64,000 bases of DNA from Streptomyces sp. BK340 (GCF_007827595.1 NZ_VISR01000001.1:434001-498000); one strand, 5' to 3'. Shown: positions 53,073-61,131, counted from the stretch's first letter. Translations and numbers: made by a program. The notes: generated by a model from the sequence alone, not told the origin.

Positions 53073-54275
53073 GTGGAAGTGACTCTGCTCGGTACCGGTG
53101 CCCCCGCGGGACTCCCCCGCCTCGACTGTCCCTGTGCCGTCTGCGCGACGGCACTCGGGCCGGACACGCGGGCGGCCACCGCGCTGCTCGTGGACGGGAC
53201 GCTGCTCCTCGACCTGACGCCAGGGGCGGCGTTCGCGGCCGCGCGGTCGGGGCATTCGCTGAGCGGGGTGCGGCAGGTGCTGCTGTCCCATCCGCACGAC
53301 GGCCCGGCGGTGGAGGTGCCGGCCGGGCTGCCGCAGCCCGGGCGGGTGCCGGACGGGCGGGAGTTGGCACTGCTGACGGGGCATCGGGTGCGGGCCGTGG
53401 CGATGGACGCGGGCGGCACCGGGTACGCGGTGACCGGGCCGGACGGGCAGCGGCTGCTGTACCTGCCGCCGGGCGGGGCGCCGGCCGGTCTGGAGGGGGT
53501 GCCGGCGGAGACGTACCAGATCGTCCTCGCCGATGTCGTGGGACGCCCGGACGCGCTGGCCCGGCTGCGGGCGGTCGGTTCGGTGGGGCCGACCACGGAC
53601 GTCGTCGCCGTCCATCTCGACCACGACGTGCCGCAGGGCCCGGAGTTGCGCCGCCGGCTCGCGGCGGCCGGGGCGCGGGCGGTGCCGGACGGTACGACGC
53701 TGCTGGCCGGCGTGTACGAGGACGTCCCGGACGTGCCGCGCCGGACGCTGGTGCTGGGCGGGGCGCGCTCGGGCAAGTCCGTGGAGGCCGAGCGGCGGCT
53801 GGAGTCCTTCCCGGAGGTGCTGTACGTGGCGACGGGCGGGACGCGGGGCGGGGACACCGAGTGGGCGGACCGGGTGGCCGTGCACCGGGAGCGGCGGCCG
53901 GGGTCGTGGCGTACGACGGAGACGACCGATCTGGTGCCGCTGCTGACCGTGGACGGGCCGCCGGTGCTGATCGACTGTCTGTCGCTGTGGCTGACGGATG
54001 CCATGGACGCCGTGGGGGCGTGGGACGACGCGGAGTGGGCCGGGGGCGGGGAGAAGGCGCTGCGCGAGCGGGTGCGGGAGCTGACGGAGGCGGTGCGGGC
54101 CACTCGGCGGACCGTGGTGGCGGTGTCCAACGAGGTGGGGTCGGGGATCGTGCCTGCCACCGCGTCCGGGCGGCGGTACCGGGATGAACTCGGGCGGCTG
54201 AACTCGGCGTTCGCGACGGAGTGCGAGCAGGTGCTGCTGGTCGTCGCCGGGCAGGCCGTGGTGCTGCGGGGTTGA
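53073..54275 (+). CDS. cobU: metallo-beta-lactamase-fold domain fused to adenosylcobinamide kinase/guanylyltransferase
   Basis: 400 aa from GTG 53073, with AAGGG about 12 bases upstream. Residues 1-220 resemble PhnP/PqqB-type beta-lactamase folds: VTLLGTGAPAGLPRLDCPCAV at the start, the degenerate metal motif LLSHPHDGPA, and VVAVHLDHDVPQGPELRRRL. Residues 225-400 are CobU: P-loop RTLVLGGARSGKSVEAERRL, LYVATGGTRGG, VHRERRPGSWRTTETTDL (guanylated His) and LIDCLSLWLTDAMD, then VVAVSNEVGSGIVPATASGR. CobU phosphorylates adenosylcobinamide and attaches GMP in nucleotide-loop assembly. cobT and cobS follow in the same direction. The N-terminal domain's task is unknown. Confidence 0.87.
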   Translation: MEVTLLGTGAPAGLPRLDCPCAVCATALGPDTRAATALLVDGTLLLDLTPGAAFAAARSGHSLSGVRQVLLSHPHDGPAVEVPAGLPQPGRVPDGRELALLTGHRVRAVAMDAGGTGYAVTGPDGQRLLYLPPGGAPAGLEGVPAETYQIVLADVVGRPDALARLRAVGSVGPTTDVVAVHLDHDVPQGPELRRRLAAAGARAVPDGTTLLAGVYEDVPDVPRRTLVLGGARSGKSVEAERRLESFPEVLYVATGGTRGGDTEWADRVAVHRERRPGSWRTTETTDLVPLLTVDGPPVLIDCLSLWLTDAMDAVGAWDDAEWAGGGEKALRERVRELTEAVRATRRTVVAVSNEVGSGIVPATASGRRYRDELGRLNSAFATECEQVLLVVAGQAVVLRG

Positions 54276-54300
54276 GGGCGCGGCACGGCTGCCCGCGGCC

Positions 54301-54464
54301 AGGGGGTTTCGTTCGGATCAGGTCGGATCGGGCCGCGGCGTCCGGTGCGGTGCATCGCAGGGCGGAGGAGCACCCGCGTACTGGGCGTACCCCGGTGGTC
54401 CGACAACGCGGCGAGGTGCCGTGCCGGACGCCTCGGCCCCGGGCTGAACCGAACGAAACCCCCT
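54301..54464. mobile_element. MITE, type A (164 bp)
   Basis: Terminal inverted repeats AGGGGGTTTCGTTCGGATCA (54301-54320) and, read inward from 54464, AGGGGGTTTCGTTCGGTTCA, with one mismatch. Internal parts are also partly complementary (GCGTCCGGTGC and its counterpart GCGTCCGGCAC; TACTGGGCGTAC in the centre), so the whole element can fold into one long hairpin. There is no coding capacity. Its right end carries the CT of the CTAG site used by the adjoining type B element. It is probably mobilised by an unlinked IS5-like transposase. Confidence 0.8.
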
Positions 54465-54466
54465 AG

Positions 54467-54637
54467 GTCCTGTCGTCAAATTCCCGTCGTCGCCCGAAGG
54501 GCGGCCTCGCGGCGTCTGGTGCGTGCTCTCGGCGTGCCGGGCGGAAGTCCTCGTACTGGACGTACTTGGGCTTTCGCCCGGTGCGGCGAGAGTGCGTGCC
54601 AGGCGTCGTGGGGCAGACGGGAATTTGACGACAGGGC
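54467..54637. mobile_element. MITE, type B, copy 1 (171 bp)
   Basis: Ends GTCCTGTCGTCAAATTCCCG and, read inward from the right, GCCCTGTCGTCAAATTCCCG, about 23 bp of near-perfect inverted repeat. Flanking CTAG (54463-54466 and 54638-54641) is a 4-bp target duplication as seen for IS5-type elements. The interior forms a long imperfect hairpin in which many mismatches are G-U compatible. It is identical, base for base as read, to the copy at 60961-61131. The right CTAG contains the TAG stop of the methyltransferase gene. Confidence 0.93.
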
Positions 54638-55627
54638 CTAGGCGGGCCGGCTGTCCTTCCGGGCCACCAGGCGGTACGCGTTGGAGAGCCCGAGGTGGGG
54701 GGCCAGGGGGGCCAGGACGTGGTCCAGGATCGCGGCCACGTCGAGCACCGGGGCGGCCATGGCCCTGAGGAGGGGGTGGAGATGGGCGAGGGTCAGGGAG
54801 AGGGCCGCCGAGAGGTCGTAGGGGACGTGGGGTGCCCTGCGGTCGGTGACGAGGATCGTGCAGCCCCGGGACTCCAGTTCGGCGCGGAGGTTGGGCAGGG
54901 GCGGCAGGTGGAGATGGCGGGGCTGGCCGTAGGGGAGCCACCGCTTGCCGAGGAGGGCGGCGAACGCGCTCTGCGGGTCGGGGACTTCGACGACGAGGTG
55001 GCCGCCGGGACGCAGCACGGTGAGCGCGGCGCGTAGTTCGGCGCGTGGGTCGGGGGCGTGCTCCAGGTGGTGGAACATGCTGACCACGTCGTAGCGGGAG
55101 CGCAGGCGGGCCGCCAGTCCCGGGGTGGTGAGACAGCCGCGGTGGGCCTCCTCCACCCGGCTCTCCATCAGGGCCTGTTCCACCCGGGCCGTCGGGTCCA
55201 GGCCGTCGAAGCTGGTGTAGGGGAAGAACTCCTTCGCCGCCTCGGGGAAGCGGGCGTGCCCGGTGCCCACGTCCAGCCAGCTCTCCGGTTCGCGCAGCGC
55301 CGACAGCGCGAAGGCGGCGGAGCGGTGCCTGCGGCGGACCGCGCGGTCGGAGAGGACGCGCTCGGTGAACTCCGCCAGCTGCCTCTCGTAGAAGTCCCGG
55401 TGGTAGAAGGCGAATCCCTCCGCCGTGAGCCGGGGGTTCTGGAAGACGTGCGCGCAGTCGCCGCACTCGTCGAGGGCGAAGGTGCCCGGCCGCTGCCGCA
55501 GCGGGTCGGGGGCCCGCAGCCGGGTCCGCAGCCGAGGGGAACCGCACCAGGGGCAGTCCTCGCGGCGCGGCTCCTGGAAGGGGTCGCGCGGCTCGATGAC
55601 CTGGGGGGCGAGGGGCGAGGTCTGCAT
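54638..55627 (-). CDS. class I methyltransferase with N-terminal zinc ribbon
   Basis: 329 aa from ATG 55627, which has GGAG six bases upstream. An ATG at 55639 is also possible but lacks a good site. The N-terminus has CPWCGSPRLRTRLR and DECGDCAHVFQNPRLT, four Cys of a zinc ribbon. The SAM core follows: SWLDVGTGHARFPEAAKEFF, YDVVSMFHHLEHAPDPRAEL and LRPGGHLVVEVPDPQSAFAA. The architecture matches O-/C-methyltransferases of Methyltransf_23 type that act on polyketide- or sugar-linked groups. The stop TAG falls inside the target duplication of the MITE at 54467, so the last codons are intact. Confidence 0.82.
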   Translation of the reverse strand: MQTSPLAPQVIEPRDPFQEPRREDCPWCGSPRLRTRLRAPDPLRQRPGTFALDECGDCAHVFQNPRLTAEGFAFYHRDFYERQLAEFTERVLSDRAVRRRHRSAAFALSALREPESWLDVGTGHARFPEAAKEFFPYTSFDGLDPTARVEQALMESRVEEAHRGCLTTPGLAARLRSRYDVVSMFHHLEHAPDPRAELRAALTVLRPGGHLVVEVPDPQSAFAALLGKRWLPYGQPRHLHLPPLPNLRAELESRGCTILVTDRRAPHVPYDLSAALSLTLAHLHPLLRAMAAPVLDVAAILDHVLAPLAPHLGLSNAYRLVARKDSRPA

Positions 55628-55760
55628 GGGCGACTCCATGGGCGACAATCCACTGCAAACCGGAACGTATGGGATACCCCTCCCGGGTGCAAAGACGTCG
55701 TGACCATGAGGTGGCGGTGTGGCGCGGAGGTGTTCGTTGACGGGCGGTACTGTTCGGCGA

Positions 55761-56825
55761 ATGAGCAGCCTTAATCTGGACGACTTCACCGATCTGATCG
55801 AGCGCCCGGACGGGGGCGTGCGCCGTGACGCCGAGGCCCGCCGGGAGCGCCAGATCGTGCCGCCCGGCTCGCTCGGGCGCCTGGACGAGCTGGGCGAGTG
55901 GCTGGCCGCCGCACAGGGTGCCGTACCGGTACGGCCGGTCGAACGGCCGCGGGTGATTCTCTTCGCGGGCGACCACGGGATCGCCGAACTCGGTGTCTCC
56001 GCACGGCCCGCGGGCAGCGCCGACGAGCTGGTGCGGGCGGTGCTGGAGGGCGCCGCCCCGGTGTCGGTGCTCGCGCGCCGGCTCGATGTGCCCGTGCGGG
56101 TCGTGGACATGGCTCTGGACTGCCCGCCGGAGGCCTTCCCGGAGGAGGTCGTGCGGCACCGGGTGCGGCGCGGCAGCGGTCGTATCGACATCGAGGACGC
56201 GCTGACCGCCGACGAGGCCGAGGCGGCCTTCCGGGCAGGGGTGGCGGTCGCCGACGAGGAGGCCGACTCGGGCACGGACCTGGTGGTGCTCGGCGATGTG
56301 AGCGTCGGCGGGACCACGGCGGCCGCGGTGCTGATCGCCGCGCTGTGCGGGACCGACGCCTCCGTGGTGACCGGGCGGGGCGGGCGCGCCGTCGACGACC
56401 TGGCGTGGATGCGCAAGTGTGCGGCGATCCGGGACGCGCTGCGGCGGGCGCGGCCGGTGCTCGGGGACCAGTTGCAGCTGCTCGCGACCGTGGGCGGGGC
56501 CGATCTGGCCGCGATGACCGGGTTCCTGTTGCAGTGCGCGGTGCGGAAGTTGCCGGTGATCCTGGACGGCGTGGTGGCCGCCGCGTGTGCGCTGGTCGCC
56601 CAGCGGGTCGCGTTCCGCGCGCCGGACTGGTGGCTGGCCGGGCACGACAGCGGGGAGCCGGGCCAGGCGAAGGCACTGGACCGGATGGCGCTGGAGCCGC
56701 TGCTCGAGCAGGGCGTGAAGGTCGGCGAGGGCGTGGGCGCGCTGCTGTCGCTCCCGCTGGTCCAGGCCGCGGCGGCGCTGGCCGCGGAGCTTCCCGAGCG
56801 GGAGGCGGCGGAGGAGAAGGAGTAG
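55761..56825 (+). CDS. cobT: nicotinate-nucleotide--dimethylbenzimidazole phosphoribosyltransferase
   Basis: 354 aa from ATG 55761. It activates the lower ligand of cobalamin as alpha-ribazole phosphate. Family signs: RQIVPPGSLGRLDELGEWLA, VILFAGDHGIAELGVSARPA, LVVLGDVSVGGTTAAAVLIA, GRGGRAVDDLAWMRKCAAIR, PVILDGVVAAACALVAQRVA and the C-terminal EPLLEQGVKVGEGVGALLSL with the catalytic Glu. It is separated from cobU by the two MITEs and a divergent methyltransferase gene, and from cobS by three unrelated genes, so the cob genes are not one operon here. Confidence 0.94.
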   Translation: MSSLNLDDFTDLIERPDGGVRRDAEARRERQIVPPGSLGRLDELGEWLAAAQGAVPVRPVERPRVILFAGDHGIAELGVSARPAGSADELVRAVLEGAAPVSVLARRLDVPVRVVDMALDCPPEAFPEEVVRHRVRRGSGRIDIEDALTADEAEAAFRAGVAVADEEADSGTDLVVLGDVSVGGTTAAAVLIAALCGTDASVVTGRGGRAVDDLAWMRKCAAIRDALRRARPVLGDQLQLLATVGGADLAAMTGFLLQCAVRKLPVILDGVVAAACALVAQRVAFRAPDWWLAGHDSGEPGQAKALDRMALEPLLEQGVKVGEGVGALLSLPLVQAAAALAAELPEREAAEEKE

Positions 56826-56878
56826 CCGCAGCCGGAAAAGAATGGTTCGCCGGGGCAGCCCCCATATGATCCTCCTCC

Positions 56879-58657
56879 ATGGGAGATGCCCGAATTGCCG
56901 TGGAGCAGCGTGCCGAGCCGGAGCGGCGGTCCAGCGGGGTCTCCCGTCGGGGCGCCGCCTTCGCCGTCTGGTATCTGCGGGCCGTCGCCTTCATCAACTT
57001 CCTCAGCGCGGTCTGGGTCTCACTGGGCCAGGACGTGCGCCGGCACAACCAGGAGAACTACTTCACGCCGTACCTGCTGACGGCCGGCTTCGCCTCGGGC
57101 GTGTTCACCGCGTTCCTGGCGATCACCATGCGCCGGCGCAAGCGGGCCGCGTGGATCCTGAACCTGGTGCTGAGCGGCTCGTTCCTGGCCCTGTTCGCGT
57201 TCGCCATGGCGTTCCCGGAGATCCGGCGGCACGCACAGAACTGGGTCTCCCTGGTGCTGACGGCCGCCTTCGTCGGCGCACTGCTGATCGGGCGCCGCGA
57301 GTTCTACGCGAAGGGTGACCGGTCCAACCCACGGCTCGCCGCGACCGTCGCCGTCGGCGGCGGGCTCGTCGCCTCGCTGCTCGCCGGGCTGCTGATCACC
57401 GTCACCAACACGGCCCCGGACGCGGCCCGTTCGACGTTCCTGGAGCGCTGGCACTACGGCACCCTGCGGCTGGTGTCGGTGGCCGCCGAGGAATCCCGCT
57501 TCCCCGGCATCGACCCGCCCAACTGGGCCAACGTGGCGGTCAACGTGATCAGCACGCTGCTCGTCCTCGCCGTGTTCTACGCCGCCTTCCGGTCCCGGCG
57601 GGCCGTCGACCCGCTCACCGAGGACGACGAGAAGCGGCTGCGGGTGCTGCTGGAGCGGCACGGCGAGCGGGACTCGCTCGGCTACTTCGCGCTGCGCCGG
57701 GAGAAGAGCGTGGTGTGGTCGCCGACCGGGAAGGCGGCCGTCGCCTACCGCGTCGTCGGCGGGGTGAGCCTGGCCTCCGGGGATCCGCTGGGCGATCCGG
57801 AGGCGTGGCCCGGGGCGATCGCGCCCTGGCTGGTGGAGGCGCGGGCGCACGGGTGGATCCCGGCGGTGATGGGGGCGAGCGAGGAAGCGGGGACGGTCTA
57901 CGCCCGGCACGGCCTGGACGCGCTGGAACTCGGTGACGAGGCGCTAGTGGAGGTGGCCGAGTTCACCCTGGAGGGGCGGGCGATGCGCACCGTGCGGCAG
58001 GCGTACAACCGGGTGAAGCGGGCCGGGTACCGGGTGCGCATCCGGCGGCACGCGGACATCCCGGCAGACGAGATGGCGTATCTCCTCGAGCGTGCCGACG
58101 ACTGGCGGGACGGCGCGACCGAACGCGGGTTCAGCATGGCTCTCGGGCGGCTCGGGGACCCCGAGGACGGCCGGTGCGTGATGCTGGAGTGCACGGACGC
58201 CGACGGGAAACTGCGCGCGCTGCTCTCCTTCGTCCCCTGGGGGCCGCACGGGCTGTCCCTGGACCTGATGCGACGGGACCGGGACTGCGACAACGGGCTG
58301 ATGGAGTTCATGGTCATCGAACTCCTGCGCCGGGCCCACGAGATCGAGATCACCCAGGTCTCACTCAACTTCGCCATGTTCCGATCAGTCTTCGAACGTG
58401 GGGCGCGCCTCGGTGCCGGACCGGTGCTGAGGCTGTGGCGGTCGCTGCTCAGCTTCTTCTCCCGCTGGTGGCAGATCGAGTCGCTGTACCGCGCCAACGC
58501 CAAGTACCGGCCCATCTGGGAGCCGCGGTTCCTGCTCTTCGAGAAGAGCGCGGACCTGCCGCGCATCGGCCTCGCGTCGGCGCGCGCGGAGGGCTTCCTG
58601 GAGGCGCCGGGGCTGCCGAAGTGGCTGCACCGCAGGCACCTGGACACGCACCGTTGA
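56879..58657 (+). CDS. MprF/LysX-like phosphatidylglycerol lysyltransferase
   Basis: 592 aa from ATG 56879. The N-terminal 250 residues hold six to seven hydrophobic spans (FAVWYLRAVAFINFLSAVWV, AAWILNLVLSGSFLALFAFA, LVASLLAGLLITVTNTAPDA). The C-terminal 330 residues form the DUF2156 double-GNAT domain: DSLGYFALRREKSVVWSPTG, AYRVVGGVSLASGDPLGDPE, RQAYNRVKRAGYRVRIRR and LDLMRRDRDCDNGLMEFMVI. It uses aminoacyl-tRNA (commonly Lys-tRNA) to aminoacylate phosphatidylglycerol and so lowers surface charge and sensitivity to cationic peptides. The exact amino acid cannot be read from sequence. It is co-directional with cobT. Confidence 0.88.
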   Translation: MGDARIAVEQRAEPERRSSGVSRRGAAFAVWYLRAVAFINFLSAVWVSLGQDVRRHNQENYFTPYLLTAGFASGVFTAFLAITMRRRKRAAWILNLVLSGSFLALFAFAMAFPEIRRHAQNWVSLVLTAAFVGALLIGRREFYAKGDRSNPRLAATVAVGGGLVASLLAGLLITVTNTAPDAARSTFLERWHYGTLRLVSVAAEESRFPGIDPPNWANVAVNVISTLLVLAVFYAAFRSRRAVDPLTEDDEKRLRVLLERHGERDSLGYFALRREKSVVWSPTGKAAVAYRVVGGVSLASGDPLGDPEAWPGAIAPWLVEARAHGWIPAVMGASEEAGTVYARHGLDALELGDEALVEVAEFTLEGRAMRTVRQAYNRVKRAGYRVRIRRHADIPADEMAYLLERADDWRDGATERGFSMALGRLGDPEDGRCVMLECTDADGKLRALLSFVPWGPHGLSLDLMRRDRDCDNGLMEFMVIELLRRAHEIEITQVSLNFAMFRSVFERGARLGAGPVLRLWRSLLSFFSRWWQIESLYRANAKYRPIWEPRFLLFEKSADLPRIGLASARAEGFLEAPGLPKWLHRRHLDTHR

Positions 58658-58682
58658 GGAACGTCTGATGAGGAACGTCTGA
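58655..58682 (+). repeat. 14-bp tandem duplication spanning stop and start
   Basis: TGAGGAACGTCTGA occurs twice in direct succession (58655-58668 and 58669-58682). The first begins at the stop of the lysyltransferase gene, and the last base of the second is the A of the next gene's ATG. It duplicates the Shine-Dalgarno-like GAGGA and creates a five-codon frame, ATG AGG AAC GTC TGA (58668-58682), whose stop overlaps that ATG by one base. Confidence 0.85.
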
Positions 58683-59410
58683 TGAGGACGCTCGCCCGCT
58701 GGGCCCGTGCCGAGTGGGGGCTGTTGTACGTCACCGTGCGCGACCCCCTGCTCAAACACCGCTGGCGGGTGACCCCCATGACGCTGACGGTGGTGTGCCT
58801 GACCGCGCTGCTGCAGTTCGTGCAGAACCGGCCGTGGGGCTACCAGATCGTGCAGGAGACGGGAGCCGTACGGGCCCAGGACCCGCTGGGGCTTGCGCTG
58901 CTGCGCACTCCCCTGTCGCTGTTCGTCCCGGCGCTGGACCTGCCCGTGTGGGGGGCGCTCGCGCAGATCCTGTTCGTGTTCGGCATCGCCGAGGTGTGCC
59001 TGGGCTGGTGGCGGACGCTGGCCATCGCGTACGTGGCCACGCTCGCCGGGACGCTGTTCGCGCGCCTGGGCATCGCGCTCGGCGCGCATGCCCCGTTCGG
59101 TCTGCCCTGGACGGACGCGCAGGTCGTGGACACCGGCCCGTCGGCGGCCGTGGTGGGGCTCGCCGTCTATGTGAGCTGGCGGTACGGCGCCTATGTGACG
59201 GCGGGCGCGGTGACCATGTCGATGGTGGTCGAGGTGCTGCTCAAGGAGAACCTGGCGGGCAAGGAGCATCTGGCCGCGCTGATGGGGGTGGGGACGCTGT
59301 GCCTGCTGGCGGCGGTGCGGCACCGGCACCAGTGGCCGCCGTGGCGCCGTCAGTGGCGGTCGGGCAGGCGGACCGGGCGCGGGTCGGGCTTGCCGCCGAT
59401 CCAGTCCTGA
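58682..59410 (+). CDS. rhomboid-like integral membrane protein
   Basis: 242 aa from ATG 58682, with GAGGA eight to ten bases upstream. Six hydrophobic segments: TPMTLTVVCLTALLQFVQN, VPALDLPVWGALAQILFVFG, LAIAYVATLAGTLFARLGIA, SAAVVGLAVYVSWRYGAYVT, AVTMSMVVEVLLKE and LAALMGVGTLCLLAAVRH. The fold order recalls rhomboids. TGPSAAVVG stands where GxSG would be, and a His follows in KEHLAALMG, so catalysis is uncertain. I recall Streptomyces proteins labelled rhomboid-like next to lysyltransferase genes. Its 3' end overlaps the convergent gene by 61 bp. Confidence 0.7.
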   Translation: MRTLARWARAEWGLLYVTVRDPLLKHRWRVTPMTLTVVCLTALLQFVQNRPWGYQIVQETGAVRAQDPLGLALLRTPLSLFVPALDLPVWGALAQILFVFGIAEVCLGWWRTLAIAYVATLAGTLFARLGIALGAHAPFGLPWTDAQVVDTGPSAAVVGLAVYVSWRYGAYVTAGAVTMSMVVEVLLKENLAGKEHLAALMGVGTLCLLAAVRHRHQWPPWRRQWRSGRRTGRGSGLPPIQS

Positions 59411-60114
59411 AGGGCGCGGCGGGGCCCGGCCCAGCGGCGGTCGTGGTGGTAGGCGCGCAGGGTCGCCCGGGCGCGGGCGCGGGGGCGGCGGCCGTAGAAG
59501 CGGCGGGCCCAGGGCGAGTCGGGGCGGGCCAGCCGGACGGCACCGACCAGCGCGACCAGCGGCACGATCACGCCGAAGATCGCGACCCGGGTCTTGCCCT
59601 TGCTCAGGGCGATCAGGGACAGGAGGAAGTTCCCCGCGATGTTGGCGATGACAGTGCCCCGGTCCTGGAGTTCCTCCGGGGACAGGTCGTTGACGCCGAA
59701 CGGCGCGAACCCGGCGAGCAGCAGGCCGACGAGGGCCGCGGTGAGCACGACGACCTCGACGCTCTTGCGGCCCTCCTCGGTCCAGTAGACGTCGTCGAGG
59801 TGCAGGATCAGCGCGAACTCGTCCAGGACGAGCCCCGTCCCCATGCCGAAGACGACGGCGGAGACTGCCGCGGCCGCGCCGTGCCGGTCGCTGGCGACGG
59901 CGCCGAAGCCGCCGACGACGGTGAGGACGACCCCGGGGACCACGTGGTGGATGTGCAGCCCGCCCGCCTTGACGTTGCCGAAGGGGCCCTTGCCGGCCCG
60001 GATCAGCCGGACGATCACACGCGTGACGAGGAAGGTGACGACGAAGGCCGTCAGAGCCAGCAGCAGCGGAAGCTTCCCCGGCTCCACGATGTTCCGCTCC
60101 CACCAGTGCCCCAT
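59350..60114 (-). CDS. polytopic membrane protein with HIHH motif
   Basis: 254 aa from ATG 60114. Six or seven hydrophobic segments (KLPLLLALTAFVVTFLVTRV, VVPGVVLTVVGGFGAVASD, VVFGMGTGLVLDEFALILHL, VVVLTAALVGLLLAGFAPFG, ANIAGNFLLSLIALSKGK, VAIFGVIVPLVALVGAVRLA) are followed by a basic Arg-rich tail. The motif GGLHIHHVVPG and the acidic DEFALILHLDDVYW in adjoining helices could bind a metal. I recognise this as a conserved actinobacterial integral membrane family without known function. The overlap with the convergent neighbour (61 bp) is unusually long. Confidence 0.75.
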   Translation of the reverse strand: MGHWWERNIVEPGKLPLLLALTAFVVTFLVTRVIVRLIRAGKGPFGNVKAGGLHIHHVVPGVVLTVVGGFGAVASDRHGAAAAVSAVVFGMGTGLVLDEFALILHLDDVYWTEEGRKSVEVVVLTAALVGLLLAGFAPFGVNDLSPEELQDRGTVIANIAGNFLLSLIALSKGKTRVAIFGVIVPLVALVGAVRLARPDSPWARRFYGRRPRARARATLRAYHHDRRWAGPRRALQDWIGGKPDPRPVRLPDRH

Positions 60115-60174
60115 GTGCGCACTTTAGTCCCGGCCGCGGTGAGGAGCCCGGCGACGGCCCGGTAACCTGCGCCG

Positions 60175-60960
60175 GTGCTCAAGTCCTCCCCTCTCGACGG
60201 CCTCCGCTTCGCCTTCGGCACGCTCTGCGTGCTGCCTGTCCGGGTGCACCGGTGGGACCGGGAGGCCGCCCGCGGGGGCATGCTGAACGCCCCGGTCGTC
60301 GGACTGGTCGTCGGCTGCTGCGCGGCGGGGCTCGGACTGCTGCTGCTCCTGCTGGGTGCCGGCCCGTTGCTCGCCGCCGTCGCCTCCGTCGCCGTACCGG
60401 CCGCGCTGACCCGTGGGCTGCATCTGGACGGGCTCGCCGACACGGCGGACGGGCTCGGCAGCGGGAAGCCCGCGGAGGACGCGCTGCGGATCATGAAGCA
60501 GTCGGACATCGGGCCGTTCGGGGTACTGACCCTCGTCCTGGTGCTGCTGGCCCAGGTCGCCGCGCTGGCGCAGCTCTACGCCGGTTCCTGGGTGCGGGGC
60601 GCCGCCGCGGCGGTGACCGCGGCGGTCGCGGCCCGGCTCGCGCTCACCCTGGCCGCGCGCACCGGGGTGCCCGCGGCCCGTCCGGAGGGTCTCGGGGCGG
60701 CGGTCGCCGGCGTGGTGCCGGTGCCGGGCGCGCTGGCCGTCACGGCGTCCTTCACGGTCGTCTCGGCCGCCTGGGGTACGGCCCAGGGCATGTACGGCGC
60801 CCTCCGCGCGGCGGCCGCGGTCCTGCTGTCCCTGGCCACCTCCGAACTCCTGCTGCGCCGTTGCGTCCGCCGCTTCGGCGGGGTCACCGGGGACGTCTTC
60901 GGCGCCCTCGCGGAGACGGCGGCGACGGCCGCGCTCGTGCTGCTGTCCCTGGGCCGCTAG
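60175..60960 (+). CDS. cobS: adenosylcobinamide-GDP ribazoletransferase (cobalamin synthase)
   Basis: 261 aa from GTG 60175. It joins adenosylcobinamide-GDP to alpha-ribazole(-P), the last nucleotide-loop step, in the membrane. Family marks: LDGLRFAFGTLCVLPVRVHR, AALTRGLHLDGLADTADGLG with the metal-binding HLDGxxDxxDG, EDALRIMKQSDIGPFGVLTL with the second acidic motif, and RRCVRRFGGVTGDVFGALAE with GDxxGA. Several hydrophobic spans agree with a membrane enzyme. The TAG stop (60958-60960) forms the CTAG target into which the downstream MITE has inserted. The product itself is unaffected. Confidence 0.94.
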   Translation: MLKSSPLDGLRFAFGTLCVLPVRVHRWDREAARGGMLNAPVVGLVVGCCAAGLGLLLLLLGAGPLLAAVASVAVPAALTRGLHLDGLADTADGLGSGKPAEDALRIMKQSDIGPFGVLTLVLVLLAQVAALAQLYAGSWVRGAAAAVTAAVAARLALTLAARTGVPAARPEGLGAAVAGVVPVPGALAVTASFTVVSAAWGTAQGMYGALRAAAAVLLSLATSELLLRRCVRRFGGVTGDVFGALAETAATAALVLLSLGR

Positions 60961-61131
60961 GTCCTGTCGTCAAATTCCCGTCGTCGCCCGAAGGGCGGCC
61001 TCGCGGCGTCTGGTGCGTGCTCTCGGCGTGCCGGGCGGAAGTCCTCGTACTGGACGTACTTGGGCTTTCGCCCGGTGCGGCGAGAGTGCGTGCCAGGCGT
61101 CGTGGGGCAGACGGGAATTTGACGACAGGGC
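60961..61131. mobile_element. MITE, type B, copy 2 (171 bp)
   Basis: The same sequence and orientation as 54467-54637. Flanking CTAG at 60957-60960 and 61132-61135 is the target duplication. The left CTAG includes the cobS stop. On the other strand the element replaces what must have been the C-terminal end of the convergent Spherulin4-like gene, whose frame now runs on into the element. Confidence 0.93.

Noticed and set aside
54276..54637. Short coding frames inside the two MITEs
   Set aside because: They exist only because the GC-rich hairpins lack stops. Neither has a start with a ribosome binding site or any protein-like pattern.
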